Assembly (NCBI GenBank): GCA_002238525.1 | Contig: MPMN01000009.1 | Coordinates: forward strand, 1 to 64,000 | Length of the DNA stretch: 64,000 nt | From: Flavobacteriaceae bacterium bin25 | Lineage (GTDB): Bacteria; Bacteroidota; Bacteroidia; Flavobacteriales; Flavobacteriaceae | Direction: 5' to 3' | Part shown: positions 54,897-64,000 of the stretch, piece by piece | Layout: each line of letters starts with the position of its first letter | Numbering within the stretch: the first letter of the stretch is position 1 | Notes under the pieces: model-generated | What the model saw: only the letters and a program-made list of their open reading frames with translations | The model's database searches: none | Told to the model about the DNA's origin: nothing | Made by a program: the position numbers and the translations under genes

Positions 54897-55662
54897 GAAC
54901 ATACCTCCTGTTAATGAATATTTATATACTAATCTTCACAAATTAATAAATTTAGATGTATTAAGACCCTTTTTTCTAGTTGGTGGGACTAACTTGGCAT
55001 TACGTTTTAAGCATAGGATATCTATAGACATTGATTTGGCATCTGAAAATCATGTATCTAAAAAAGATTTTGAAAAAATTGTTAAAGAGATAGAATCAAA
55101 TTATCCAGATAAAAAGATATTTCCTAGTATAAGAGGTGATAATCAACTTTATTATATGGTTATAGAAATACCTTATAAAGAGGAAAATATAGAGAAAATG
55201 CTTAAAATAGATTTGATTGGTGATGTGCCACTTTTATATCCTATAGAAAAAATTCAAAATATACCTATGGCTTCTATTGAAGATATTGCATTAATGAAAT
55301 TAGTTGCTTTATCCGACAGAACTTCACAAAAAGACATTTACGATTTGGATGCAATTACAGATAGAATCCCTTTGTTAAAGATGTTTAATCTCGCAAAAAA
55401 GAAATCTAAATTATTAAGAAATGAAGAAAAAAGTTTTTTTGAAAGTGGTAAAACTCGTTCTATTATTTCCACACCAGAGGATTTATTGACTTTTCAAAAT
55501 TATGAACTAGATGAAGAGCTAGAATATATTGATACTTCAAAGCTTTGGGATGAAGCAGCAGAGAGTTGGTCAAAAAAAGTTCATGAATTATACAAACAAA
55601 TAAGTTTTAACTATGGAACTTTTTCTTATGATAAAAAAGATGATATCGGATACAAAATATAA
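54889..55662 (+). CDS. AbiEii/AbiGii-family nucleotidyltransferase toxin
   Basis: 257 residues. The N-terminal nucleotidyltransferase core has FLVGGTNLALRFKHRISIDIDL (about 27-48), with the G-G-T and D-x-D motifs, and IEDIALMKLVALSDRTSQKDIYDL (about 126-150), with the catalytic Lys and the conserved Asp. These are AbiEii hallmarks. AbiEii-type toxins transfer nucleotides to tRNA or other targets and can act in abortive phage defence. It pairs with the overlapping DUF6922-like gene. Confidence 0.88.
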   Translation: MNKNIPPVNEYLYTNLHKLINLDVLRPFFLVGGTNLALRFKHRISIDIDLASENHVSKKDFEKIVKEIESNYPDKKIFPSIRGDNQLYYMVIEIPYKEENIEKMLKIDLIGDVPLLYPIEKIQNIPMASIEDIALMKLVALSDRTSQKDIYDLDAITDRIPLLKMFNLAKKKSKLLRNEEKSFFESGKTRSIISTPEDLLTFQNYELDEELEYIDTSKLWDEAAESWSKKVHELYKQISFNYGTFSYDKKDDIGYKI

Positions 55663-56283
55663 ACTATGAATTTATTTTTGAATTTCAGGGTTTTATTTTG
55701 ATATAAAGTTTGCTATTAAAAAACGGATACTATATGGTGAGGAATAATCACGGGGTGCCAAAATCTTCTTGTAAATTTTAAATCAATTTGATTATTTCCT
55801 ATAGCAAGTAATCTCTATTGTCCTGCCCTCAATTTTATTCATGATCTTTTTCTCCCATTACCATAGAGTGAAGCATTGAAATTCAAAAAGATATACATAG
55901 CTTGGATTCTATTTAATTCAAAATCTATGAGAGTTAGAATTTATACACAACCAGAAGTAATAAAATGAAATTCTTGGAAAAGGATTTTTCCTTTTATGGG
56001 ACTATCGACTATAATTATTCCATCTTTATTTTCAAATGTGTGGGCACTATAAACCACTTCATTATTTTATTGTTTGTACGCCTAATAGCGAACTAGAATT
56101 CGTATACAAAAGTGATGGATTAACTGCAAGTAAAAATATCTATCAAATAAGATATAATTCCCAAAAGAAACAAAGGAGTATTTTGTGTTTTTCTTATCTA
56201 TGAACCGAAATCTTGTACCCCAATCTTACCCATTTACCTGATTTTGATACACTTTACTATTATCAATAGGATCTGTTTTAATG
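55663..56283. other. Intergenic region between the toxin and tamB; nothing recognised
   Basis: About 620 AT-rich bases at the border of the accessory patch and the core tamB/tsaD region. No ORF, repeat or RNA gene that I can support. Confidence 0.45.
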
Positions 56284-59200
56284 CTATTGGATATCCTCTC
56301 CCTTGATTATTTTTTTTAAAAGACTACCGAAGGTATCAAAATCGACTGCATAGGATAATCCTATACCTTGAGTATATCCTAGTTCATCACCAATATAACG
56401 CAATTCATTTTCTTTGTTGAAAATCCTGGCTCTCAAAGTGCCCTGCTGATTGAGAATAAAGTCAATTTGAATATCCCCTATGATGTAAGTCTGTTCAATT
56501 CCACCAACAGGAACGCCTATGTTACCTTCGATCAAAATTCGGTCTGAAATTTGAGTCGTCAAGCTAACTCCTAATCGATCAGCAGTAGTAAAATCTAGAA
56601 TCTGACTCTTGTCCCCCTGAAGATAGTTTATCCCCATCTTCAACTTGTCTTCATCCCGACCCAATAAATCACTGATTACATCAGAAAAAGCTTGGAATAT
56701 ATTGCTGGTAATTCCGGAAATTGATACACTAACATCACGTATGAAAATTCCTTGAGATAAAAGAGATAAAGCTTGTAATTGGGCATTCTGAGGATCAGCC
56801 AAACGATAGTTGATCTCCGAAATGACCACACCACTAGCATTTGGAAAATCAATGACAAAAGATGGACTATTCGGTCGCTGTAAATTGCCCTGAATATCTA
56901 TATTGACACTAGTTGGAATTTTTTTGCTGAAACTCGGTGTTTCTAAAAGTACAGACGGATTGGCTCCACCCGGAACTCTATAAACGGCTTTTAATGACAT
57001 CTGGGCATCAACCGGGTTGCCATCCCATATAATGCTGCTTCCCTGAACTAATTCGAAATCTTTGTCAATTAGACCTAGATATTTGAAATTGTAAAGTCCC
57101 TCGGAAGCTACAAAATCACCCAGCATATTGAATTTTCCGTTTGTATCAATTTCAAGTTGCAGACTACCAGTACCACTACCACTCAAATAGCTTCCAAACT
57201 GAGGATCCGTGACTATTTCTATTTCCGCATCATCAGTGATGTCTAAATCAAATTCCAAAGTAACGCCCTTTATTATTTCTGGCTGGGTGATTCTGCGATC
57301 AATAGATTCTTCTTCTGATGCGTTTTTGTCAACGAAAGAAATAAACGAGGTGTCCAAGGTATCACTTGTGTCAATAAGCTGAGGAATCCGGATGGATGTT
57401 CCCTTTTGTGATTGACCAGAAACTTCAATATATAAACTTCGGGTAAGTCCCTCAATATGGGCAGTTCCGTTTAGATAACCCGCACCGGTAAAGGGGGCAT
57501 CGTCTCCATCATATTTATTGACCAATAACATCCTATCAGACCTGGCATCAATGTCTAATTGCCAATTTTTAAAATCATTGTGAAAAATTCTTCCCTCCAC
57601 ATACATGGAAGTGCCAAATGTCGAATCATAAAATGGGCTATTTCTAAAAATGAAAGCCTGATTAGAAAGATCAACTTGAACTGAATCAGTAGAATAGTCC
57701 ACATTGAGAAACGGTATGCCAATTCCACCATTAGACAATTGCAAACTTCCGTTGTGTTGCAGTCGATTTATCGGGCCTTCAAGCATCACTTCGCCAGAAA
57801 TGGTTCCCCTAATTTGATCTACAGAAGGATCTCCAATTCTGTTTAAAAAAGTAATGTCAAAATTTCTAAGTCCTAATTCCATCTCAACACTAGGACTTTC
57901 TCCAAGCCATAACTTTCCTTGAGTATCTAAACTGGTCAATCCATTATTTTCAATGCTCAATTCAACATTAAAAAAATCTTCAACATTTGATTGCTCAATT
58001 CTCAATGTTGTTGTTCCTAAAAACTGATTGTTCAAAACAAATCCATCGATATCTGCACGAGCTAAAAGCTTATTTGTTAATCTTGAAGTAGAATAGTCAA
58101 TCAATATATCCGCATTTCCCCTCAAAGCAAAGTCTTTAGAAGGTGGAATGATGTTTTCAAGAGTTGAATTGATAACCTCTAATTTAAAAGCCACCTCATT
58201 TTCAAAAGATGATAAGCCTCCAGAGAAAGAAATAGATTTATCAGGCCCCTCAATTAAAAATGATTCGACAGATATTCTTCTTTTAGAAGTATCATAAATC
58301 AATCGCTGGTGAGAATTATTACTCGATTGTATTTTCCAATCAGTTCCTTTATAAGCTAGGCGCGAATCTTTAAAGTCGATATATAGATTTTCATCGTTGT
58401 CTCTAGATTGAATAAAATTGAGTTCTCCCCTATTTTCCTTTAATCCTGAAAAATTAAATGCATAATCCACACGACCATCAGGACCATTCCCTTCAAGCAA
58501 AATATCAGTCAATTTAAAGTTACCTCTAGAAAAGTGGGAGAATTCTAACTTGTTGTGGTGTATAGAATCTTTATAATCTATAAGCAATTTCAAATCTTTA
58601 AAGTTTAGCTTGTCATAACGCATGTTGTTGGTCTGAAAATCAAATTGAACAATTTCATTTTTAGTAGAAACCAAACCATTTATCTCTATATCATCCGAAT
58701 CGAAAAATCTTGGATAAATAGAAGACAAAATGTCTTTTCCCAAAGAGAAATGGAAATGAAATTCCTGAGGCTTCCCAGTATTCTTTTTACTTCGGATTCC
58801 AAGTGCTTCTGAAAGTGCGTGAGATGTTGAATCAAAAAGTTCAGAGTAATGATAATCTCCTATAATTCTTCCACTAATTCGATCCTCACTAGATATAAAT
58901 ATGCTCTGGGTTTGATCTGCTTTTTCGGACAATATAACTAAATTATTCAGTGGAATTAATTGATTGCTAGACGTTATGGATAAGTCATTCAGTTGGATAT
59001 ATCCTAGTAACTCATCCCAATTTTTTCCCTGAAGATCAGCAATTAATTTTCCACTAAAAAAGGGGTTAAGTTCTTGAATCTTGGGGAATATATTATCTAA
59101 GTCTTGGAACTCAAAATCATTATTAATCCTTATTGATTTATTTCCAGAAGCCAAACCTAGGTAATACTCTCCGTCAAGTTTTATAATCTTAGAATTAACT

Positions 59201-60663
59201 TCCAAACCAAAGTTTAACTGGCTTTGACTAAAAGTTCCTTTGGAGATAATGGAGTCAATAGGTTGATTCCGATATAGAGCAGATAAATTTTTGGTCTCCC
59301 AGCTTATGCTGGGTTTATTATTAATTACAGCATTTGTACTAGAGAGCCCCAATTTTCCACTGATTTGGAGGGAACCCTTTGTTTTTAGTAGTTTTTGCAC
59401 ATCGAATTTTCGACAATCAACTGTTAAATTGATTGATTTATTTGTGCTGGATTTTTCAATTACTCCCCGGCCAAAATTTCCGTTGATAGCCAAACCACCT
59501 AAATTGGATTTTCCACCCAAATCAAGCTCAATTAAGTTTTTTCCATAAACTAAATTTCCTTTTAGTTCCAAAGAATCAATATCCAAAGATTGGATCTCTT
59601 TAGGTAAGGAATAATTCACACCATCTAGTGATTTTTTAGAGAAAATCAAGTCCTCAATCTCCCCCACCACCGTTGGTTTTAATTTCAATAAATCATTCAA
59701 CTCAAAAGATCCCAATAAATTAAAATTTTGGTTTCTTATCATTAAATTTTCTAGTTTAAGTTCATCAAGAGAACCACTTACCTGAGCAGTTAAGTCTAGT
59801 TTAAAATCTGAATCAAAATAATCCTCAAGTCCCAAGCGTCCAGGATATATTACTGCATTATTAAATTCTATTTCTAATTTAGGTTCTGGACCAAGTTGAT
59901 CAAATAAACCTTGCAATTCGTTGATTGATACCTCCCCAGTAAATCTCGATTCGTTGTAGACAACTGACAATCCATTGACCCTCAACTTATTTCCATCAGA
60001 AAGATCTAACACTCCCGAAATTGAATTTTTACTATTAACTCCATTCCATTCAGAGAACCATTCAACATTGGTGATTTTAGCTTGAATTTTCTTTGGTTGT
60101 AAGTCAACTTGGTGTATAAGCATATAAATGGAATCTACCGAAAAATTATCTTTAGGTTTCTCCCTATCTGAATAAGAGAAATGAGCATTATTCATCAAGA
60201 TTGTTTGGGTTTGAAATCGAAATTCTCTTTGAGATTGATCGTTGTTTTTCAGTTTGTTAATAAATATATCTAAAGAATTAAGTGAATCATTTTGATATTT
60301 ATTAACTTCTACATTCAGTCCCTCAAAATTCAATTGATTAAAGTTTAAATCGGCATTTAAAAGTTTATTTATTTCAGTAACAGAAGTCACAATATTGCTT
60401 ATTTCAATAAGGGGATTATCCTGATGATCTTTTACACGTAAACCTTTGACATTGAGATTTCCATTGAATTTTAGTTCTAATTTTTCTATCTGTATATCCC
60501 CTTCCAATTTTTCACTAAGGTTTTTGGTAATTCGATTGACAATTCGATTTTGTACAATAGGAGTAGACAATATCAACGGACCAAATAGCAGTAAAACTAG
60601 AATACTAATCAATAAAATTGGGAGAATTCCTAGACCTCTTAATGCTTTAATTTTGTTTTTCAA
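56284..60663 (-). CDS. tamB: TamB-like translocation/assembly module protein
   Basis: 1459 residues with one N-terminal membrane helix (ILPILLISILVLLLFGPLIL, about 15-34), a long repetitive beta-helical body and a C-terminal DUF490/TamB domain (about 1080-1459; EGLYNFKYLGLIDKDFELVQ, LGVSLTTQISDRILIEGNIG). TamB bridges inner and outer membranes and takes part in outer-membrane protein insertion and phospholipid transport. The frame starts with TTG at 60663, since no ATG precedes the helix. It is divergent from tsaD, a neighbour pair often seen in Bacteroidota, with only 17 bases between the starts. Confidence 0.93.
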   Translation of the reverse strand: MKNKIKALRGLGILPILLISILVLLLFGPLILSTPIVQNRIVNRITKNLSEKLEGDIQIEKLELKFNGNLNVKGLRVKDHQDNPLIEISNIVTSVTEINKLLNADLNFNQLNFEGLNVEVNKYQNDSLNSLDIFINKLKNNDQSQREFRFQTQTILMNNAHFSYSDREKPKDNFSVDSIYMLIHQVDLQPKKIQAKITNVEWFSEWNGVNSKNSISGVLDLSDGNKLRVNGLSVVYNESRFTGEVSINELQGLFDQLGPEPKLEIEFNNAVIYPGRLGLEDYFDSDFKLDLTAQVSGSLDELKLENLMIRNQNFNLLGSFELNDLLKLKPTVVGEIEDLIFSKKSLDGVNYSLPKEIQSLDIDSLELKGNLVYGKNLIELDLGGKSNLGGLAINGNFGRGVIEKSSTNKSINLTVDCRKFDVQKLLKTKGSLQISGKLGLSSTNAVINNKPSISWETKNLSALYRNQPIDSIISKGTFSQSQLNFGLEVNSKIIKLDGEYYLGLASGNKSIRINNDFEFQDLDNIFPKIQELNPFFSGKLIADLQGKNWDELLGYIQLNDLSITSSNQLIPLNNLVILSEKADQTQSIFISSEDRISGRIIGDYHYSELFDSTSHALSEALGIRSKKNTGKPQEFHFHFSLGKDILSSIYPRFFDSDDIEINGLVSTKNEIVQFDFQTNNMRYDKLNFKDLKLLIDYKDSIHHNKLEFSHFSRGNFKLTDILLEGNGPDGRVDYAFNFSGLKENRGELNFIQSRDNDENLYIDFKDSRLAYKGTDWKIQSSNNSHQRLIYDTSKRRISVESFLIEGPDKSISFSGGLSSFENEVAFKLEVINSTLENIIPPSKDFALRGNADILIDYSTSRLTNKLLARADIDGFVLNNQFLGTTTLRIEQSNVEDFFNVELSIENNGLTSLDTQGKLWLGESPSVEMELGLRNFDITFLNRIGDPSVDQIRGTISGEVMLEGPINRLQHNGSLQLSNGGIGIPFLNVDYSTDSVQVDLSNQAFIFRNSPFYDSTFGTSMYVEGRIFHNDFKNWQLDIDARSDRMLLVNKYDGDDAPFTGAGYLNGTAHIEGLTRSLYIEVSGQSQKGTSIRIPQLIDTSDTLDTSFISFVDKNASEEESIDRRITQPEIIKGVTLEFDLDITDDAEIEIVTDPQFGSYLSGSGTGSLQLEIDTNGKFNMLGDFVASEGLYNFKYLGLIDKDFELVQGSSIIWDGNPVDAQMSLKAVYRVPGGANPSVLLETPSFSKKIPTSVNIDIQGNLQRPNSPSFVIDFPNASGVVISEINYRLADPQNAQLQALSLLSQGIFIRDVSVSISGITSNIFQAFSDVISDLLGRDEDKLKMGINYLQGDKSQILDFTTADRLGVSLTTQISDRILIEGNIGVPVGGIEQTYIIGDIQIDFILNQQGTLRARIFNKENELRYIGDELGYTQGIGLSYAVDFDTFGSLLKKIIKGEDIQ

Positions 60664-60680
60664 CTAATCATCAGGAACTA

Positions 60681-61700
60681 TTGCTAAATTACAAATATAT
60701 CTTATCAATAGAAAGTTCTTGTGATGATACTGCAGTAGCAGTCTTAAGAAACAAGCGGGTTCTCTCTAATGTGATTTATAATCAATCAATACATCAGCAT
60801 CATGGAGGTGTAGTTCCGGAACTAGCATCAAGAGATCATCAAAAGAAAATTATACCTACAATTGATTATGCACTGAAATCCGCTGGTATAACTATTGGTG
60901 AAATTGGGGCAATAGCCTATACTGTTGGACCTGGTTTAATCGGTTCGCTATTGGTGGGCAGTTCCATTGCAAAATCTCTATCTATATCATTGAAAGTACC
61001 TTTACTGGAGATTCATCATATGCAAGCACATCTTTTGGTCCACTTCATTGAAGGTGTTCATCCACGACCACCCCAATTCCCTTTTTTGGGGATAACTCTT
61101 TCAGGCGGTCATACTCAAATTGTAATTGTAAAAGATTATTTCTCAATGGAATTGATAGGAACTACATTGGATGATGCTATTGGCGAATGTTTTGATAAGT
61201 GTGGAACTCTTATGGACATGGATTATCCTTCTGGAATGCATATCGACAGTTTGGCTATAAAAGGTAATCCCAATAAATTTAATTTTCCTATTCCTTCAGT
61301 TCCAGGATTAAACCTGAGTTATAGTGGTATCAAAACATCTTTTAAATATTTCATTTTGAATCAAACAAAAACGGATCCTGATTTCGTAAAAAACTATAAA
61401 GTTGATTTATGTGCATCTCTTCAAAGAGTTATAATTGAGCATATTTGTCAAAAAATTAAAATGGCTATCTTAAAAACGGAACTAACTCAAATAGCATTTG
61501 GAGGCGGGGTTTCCGCTAATTCTGGTCTTTACAAACGTTGTAGGAAACTCTTTCCAACATCTGATTATAATCTTTTTTTTCCCCCAAAACAATATACAAC
61601 AGATAATGCAGCAATGATTGGTGTTGCCGGATATTTTAAACTAAAGCGGGATGATTTGGGTTCTTTAAATACATCCCCAAAATCCAAGATGCACATATGA
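60681..61700 (+). CDS. tsaD: tRNA N6-adenosine threonylcarbamoyltransferase
   Basis: 339 residues. ASKHA-fold landmarks: ILSIESSCDDTAVAVL (N-terminal), VPELASRDHQKKI (metal-binding His), VGPGLIGSLLVGSSIAKSL, HHMQAHLL (metal-binding HxxxH, second His), LSGGHTQIVIV, DDAIGECFDKCG, and FGGGVSANSGL. It makes the t6A modification of ANN-decoding tRNAs together with TsaB/E/C encoded elsewhere. Start is TTG at 60681 with AGGA seven bases upstream; no ATG lies upstream in frame before the tamB gene. Confidence 0.96.
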   Translation: MLNYKYILSIESSCDDTAVAVLRNKRVLSNVIYNQSIHQHHGGVVPELASRDHQKKIIPTIDYALKSAGITIGEIGAIAYTVGPGLIGSLLVGSSIAKSLSISLKVPLLEIHHMQAHLLVHFIEGVHPRPPQFPFLGITLSGGHTQIVIVKDYFSMELIGTTLDDAIGECFDKCGTLMDMDYPSGMHIDSLAIKGNPNKFNFPIPSVPGLNLSYSGIKTSFKYFILNQTKTDPDFVKNYKVDLCASLQRVIIEHICQKIKMAILKTELTQIAFGGGVSANSGLYKRCRKLFPTSDYNLFFPPKQYTTDNAAMIGVAGYFKLKRDDLGSLNTSPKSKMHI

Positions 61701-61757
61701 TCATATTTGAGTATTCAATATCTGTACAGATACCAATAGAGAACTTTATATTTGATT

Positions 61758-62846
61758 ATGAATTCATCTGAAATTTCGGCGGGCATATTAAAAGCGGTAT
61801 TTAGGCTTTTATTGATTGCTGGAGTGATTTGGCTCTTATTGCAGGTTAAATCACTTATTTTTTATCTGGCTATCGCAGGTGTATTAAGCCTGATGGGGCA
61901 TCCTGTGAATGATTTTTTACATAGAAAATTTCGGCTTCCCAAAATATGGGCATCATCTGTAACGATACTTTTGATGCTTTGTATTGTATTGTCTCTTTTT
62001 TGGCTTTTTATACCACTGATTATTCAACAAAGCAAAAATCTTTCTTTATTGAATGTGGAATCATTGCAATCGGATTTGGAGTATATTCTTCAAGAATTGG
62101 GTGATTTTCTCAATATTAGTCATCCAATCGTTGAGAGCCAGATTGAAGTGGCAAACTATATTGATAATTTGAATTTAGATTTGATTCCTCAGGTGTTTAA
62201 TAGTCTGCTGACAACAGTTGGAAATTTTACGGTTGGATTATTTTCTGTACTATTTATTCTTTTCTTCTTATTAAAGGATTCTCAACTATTAAAAAGAATG
62301 ATACTGGTTTTGACACCTGATAAAATCGAGCAAAGAGTCAATTCGTCGTTGAGTAAAATCAAGTATCTATTATCGCGGTATTTTGCTGGGTTGTTTATGC
62401 AAGTATCTATACTGGTGATACTATATTCAACAATTTTAGTGGTCTTTGGAGTTAAGAATGCTTTTATTATTGCCTTTTTATGTGCTTTGATGAATCTGAT
62501 CCCTTATATCGGTCCAATTATTGGTGGAATCTTTATTACATTGTTGACAATGAGCAGTTATATCGGTCAAGATTTCACGGGATATATTCTGCCCCGAACC
62601 TTATATGTACTAATCGGATTCATATTAACTCAATTTATAGATAACTTTTTTAGTCAGCCCTTTATTTACTCTACAAGTGTGAAGTCTCATCCTTTAGAAA
62701 TATTCATTGTCATTTTAGCAACGGGAGTTTTAACGAATCCAATTGGTATGATTGTCGCTATACCTGTCTATACTGCATTAAAGGTGATTTTAAAAGAATT
62801 TCTATCCGAGAACAAAATTGTAAGTTCTCTTACTAAGAACTTTTAG
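61758..62846 (+). CDS. AI-2E/PerM-family membrane transporter
   Basis: About 362 residues from ATG 61758 (a TTG two codons earlier also is possible). Hydrophobic segments are arranged as in PerM/AI-2E proteins: two or three N-terminal helices, a soluble middle (about 90-150), then five helices including FLCALMNLIPYIGPIIGGIF, the conserved N-L-I-P-Y-x-G-P signature, and HPLEIFIVILATGVL near the end. Members are linked to AI-2 export, Na+/H+ antiport or unknown transport; the substrate is not predictable here. It follows tsaD by 57 bases on the same strand. Confidence 0.88.
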   Translation: MNSSEISAGILKAVFRLLLIAGVIWLLLQVKSLIFYLAIAGVLSLMGHPVNDFLHRKFRLPKIWASSVTILLMLCIVLSLFWLFIPLIIQQSKNLSLLNVESLQSDLEYILQELGDFLNISHPIVESQIEVANYIDNLNLDLIPQVFNSLLTTVGNFTVGLFSVLFILFFLLKDSQLLKRMILVLTPDKIEQRVNSSLSKIKYLLSRYFAGLFMQVSILVILYSTILVVFGVKNAFIIAFLCALMNLIPYIGPIIGGIFITLLTMSSYIGQDFTGYILPRTLYVLIGFILTQFIDNFFSQPFIYSTSVKSHPLEIFIVILATGVLTNPIGMIVAIPVYTALKVILKEFLSENKIVSSLTKNF

Positions 62847-62875
62847 ATATGTCTGTTAATAGAAATTGCTTCTGT

Positions 62876-63958
62876 CTAACTGTTGTAGGCTTCTAATACC
62901 GGTTTGTATACAATTTGACCATCAACTATGTTTAGTCCTTTTGCTATTGCCGGATTGTTTTTGCTTGCATTTTCCCATCCTTGATTAGCAATTTCTAAGG
63001 CATACCTGAGTGTAGCATTTGTTAATGCCGTTGTAGACGTGTTGGGTACTGCACCAGGCATATTGGGTACTGCATAATGAATGATTCCTTGTTTTACTCT
63101 TATTGGATCTTGGTGTGTGGTGGGTTCTGAAGTTTCAAAACAACCTCCTTGATCTATAGCCACATCAATCAAAACGGTTCCTGGTAACATTTGGGAAAGC
63201 ATATCTTTGGTCACTAATTTTGGAGTTCGGGCTCCGGGTATCAGTACTGTTCCAATAATCAAATGAGCTCTTTTAATTTCTTGTTGAATACTTAGATGGG
63301 TGGAATAGATTGGAGTAACATTGGGAGGCATTATATCATTAAGTAGTCGGAGTTTGTCTAGATTATTATCAAAAATTGTCACATTTGCTCCTAATCCGGC
63401 TGCCATTCTTGCTGCCTCAGTTCCTGCGATACCACCTCCTAGTACCATGACATTTGCCGGTGGCACACCGGTTACTCCACCAAGGAGTATTCCAAAGCCC
63501 AGTTGGGGTTTTTCCAAATACTTAGCACCTTGCTGCGTGGCCATTCTACCTGCTACCTCAGACATTGGTATCAAAAGAGGTAGTCTCCCATTTTCTTCGA
63601 CGGTTTCGTATGCGATGCACGCTGCTTTGCTATCAATCATTGCTTTTGTTAGTTCTTTGTTTGAAGCGAAATGAAAATAGGTAAACAGCGTATGGTCTTT
63701 TCGAATCAGTGAATACTCTTTTTCTATCGGTTCTTTGACTTTGAGAATCATTTGTGCCCTTTGGTAAACTTGCTGGATATTTTCGGCGATTTGGCAGCCT
63801 ACATTTTTGTATGCTTCATCAACAAAGCCGCTGAGTTCTCCTGCTTTAGTTTCTATCCAAACTTTATGACCATTTGCAATTAGAGCTTGTGCACCTGAAG
63901 GTGTAATTCCTACTCTTGCTTCTTGAGCTTTTAGTTCTTTGGGTATTCCTATTGTCAT
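62876..63958 (-). CDS. ald: Alanine dehydrogenase
   Basis: 360 residues. N-terminal AlaDh/PNT domain: IGIPKELKAQEARVGITPSG, HTLFTYFHFASNKELT with the substrate-binding Lys/His region. NAD-binding domain: VMVLGGGIAGTEAARMAAGLGA (about 170-191), VLIDVAIDQGGCFETSEPTTH and HYAVPNMPGAVPNTSTTALT. It interconverts L-alanine and pyruvate plus ammonia with NAD. Its end converges on the AI-2E gene. Length is normal. Confidence 0.96.
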   Translation of the reverse strand: MTIGIPKELKAQEARVGITPSGAQALIANGHKVWIETKAGELSGFVDEAYKNVGCQIAENIQQVYQRAQMILKVKEPIEKEYSLIRKDHTLFTYFHFASNKELTKAMIDSKAACIAYETVEENGRLPLLIPMSEVAGRMATQQGAKYLEKPQLGFGILLGGVTGVPPANVMVLGGGIAGTEAARMAAGLGANVTIFDNNLDKLRLLNDIMPPNVTPIYSTHLSIQQEIKRAHLIIGTVLIPGARTPKLVTKDMLSQMLPGTVLIDVAIDQGGCFETSEPTTHQDPIRVKQGIIHYAVPNMPGAVPNTSTTALTNATLRYALEIANQGWENASKNNPAIAKGLNIVDGQIVYKPVLEAYNS

Positions 63959-64000
63959 TTTATCGAAAGGATTTTAAGAATCAATCTATAAGAATTAATT

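Noticed and set aside
1..64000. tRNA, rRNA, riboswitch and CRISPR features
   Set aside because: I scanned for T-loop-like motifs, conserved rRNA segments and regularly spaced repeats and found none I could support; a covariance-model search would be the decisive test.

Overview
The window looks like a chromosome segment of a member of the Bacteroidota. It is AT-rich and carries two SusC/SusD glycan-uptake loci with FecR anti-sigma factors and ECF sigma factors, a BspA/DUF285-repeat lipoprotein, M28 and GH20/GH29/GH18/GH172 enzymes, and housekeeping genes (gltA, argS, lpdA, tsaD, tamB, ald). I cannot place it below phylum level. No rRNA, tRNA or CRISPR array was seen.

Layout. 1-9.95 kb is an accessory patch: the start of an IS630-type transposase, PAP2 phosphatase, MATE transporter A, a decayed IS5-type transposase, a secreted GH18-type protein, a DUF285 lipoprotein on a TPTDN stalk, a truncated SusC-like gene and a 525-bp non-autonomous IS. 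9.95-14.8 kb (minus) is a tight operon: mscS, an NtrC-like regulator lacking its DNA-binding domain, an M28 peptidase and MATE transporter B, a close paralogue of A. 15.2-27.1 kb (minus) is a polysaccharide-utilisation locus (PUL1): ECF sigma, FecR, SusC, SusD, terminator, a second 538-bp mini-IS, GH20 hexosaminidase, GH29 fucosidase. 27.7-29.7 kb has another ECF sigma factor and a truncated IS1634-type element. 30.2-44.2 kb (plus) is PUL2: FecR, SusC, SusD, terminator, an unclassified putative glycosidase, GH172 (DUF2961), and a GH36-like protein with an inserted lectin-like domain. 44.5-45.7 kb is a DNA methyltransferase next to an endonuclease VII-like HNH protein, a probable restriction-modification pair. 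45.9-50.8 kb is lpdA, argS and gltA. 50.8-55.7 kb is a second accessory patch: small ORFs, an ion-channel protein and a duplicated DUF6922-like/AbiEii toxin-antitoxin module interrupted by IS630 and TnpB fragments. 56.3-64 kb is core: tamB and tsaD (divergent), an AI-2E/PerM family protein, and ald.

How the genes work together. PUL1 should sense and import a beta-HexNAc/fucose-containing glycan; PUL2 imports a different glycan, perhaps with galactosyl or furanosyl units. In both, an STN domain on SusC can signal through FecR to an ECF sigma factor.

The most striking observation is that the three G/C homopolymers of nine bases noticed in the window all lie in SusC-like genes, at the junction just before the carboxypeptidase-regulatory domain (between STN and CarbD in the two full-length genes). 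In the two full-length susC genes C9 is in frame, and a one-base slip either way runs into a stop. In the truncated third gene G9 is out of frame, and G8 would join it to an upstream ATG. This looks like a phase-variation switch that could separate the signalling domain from the transporter.
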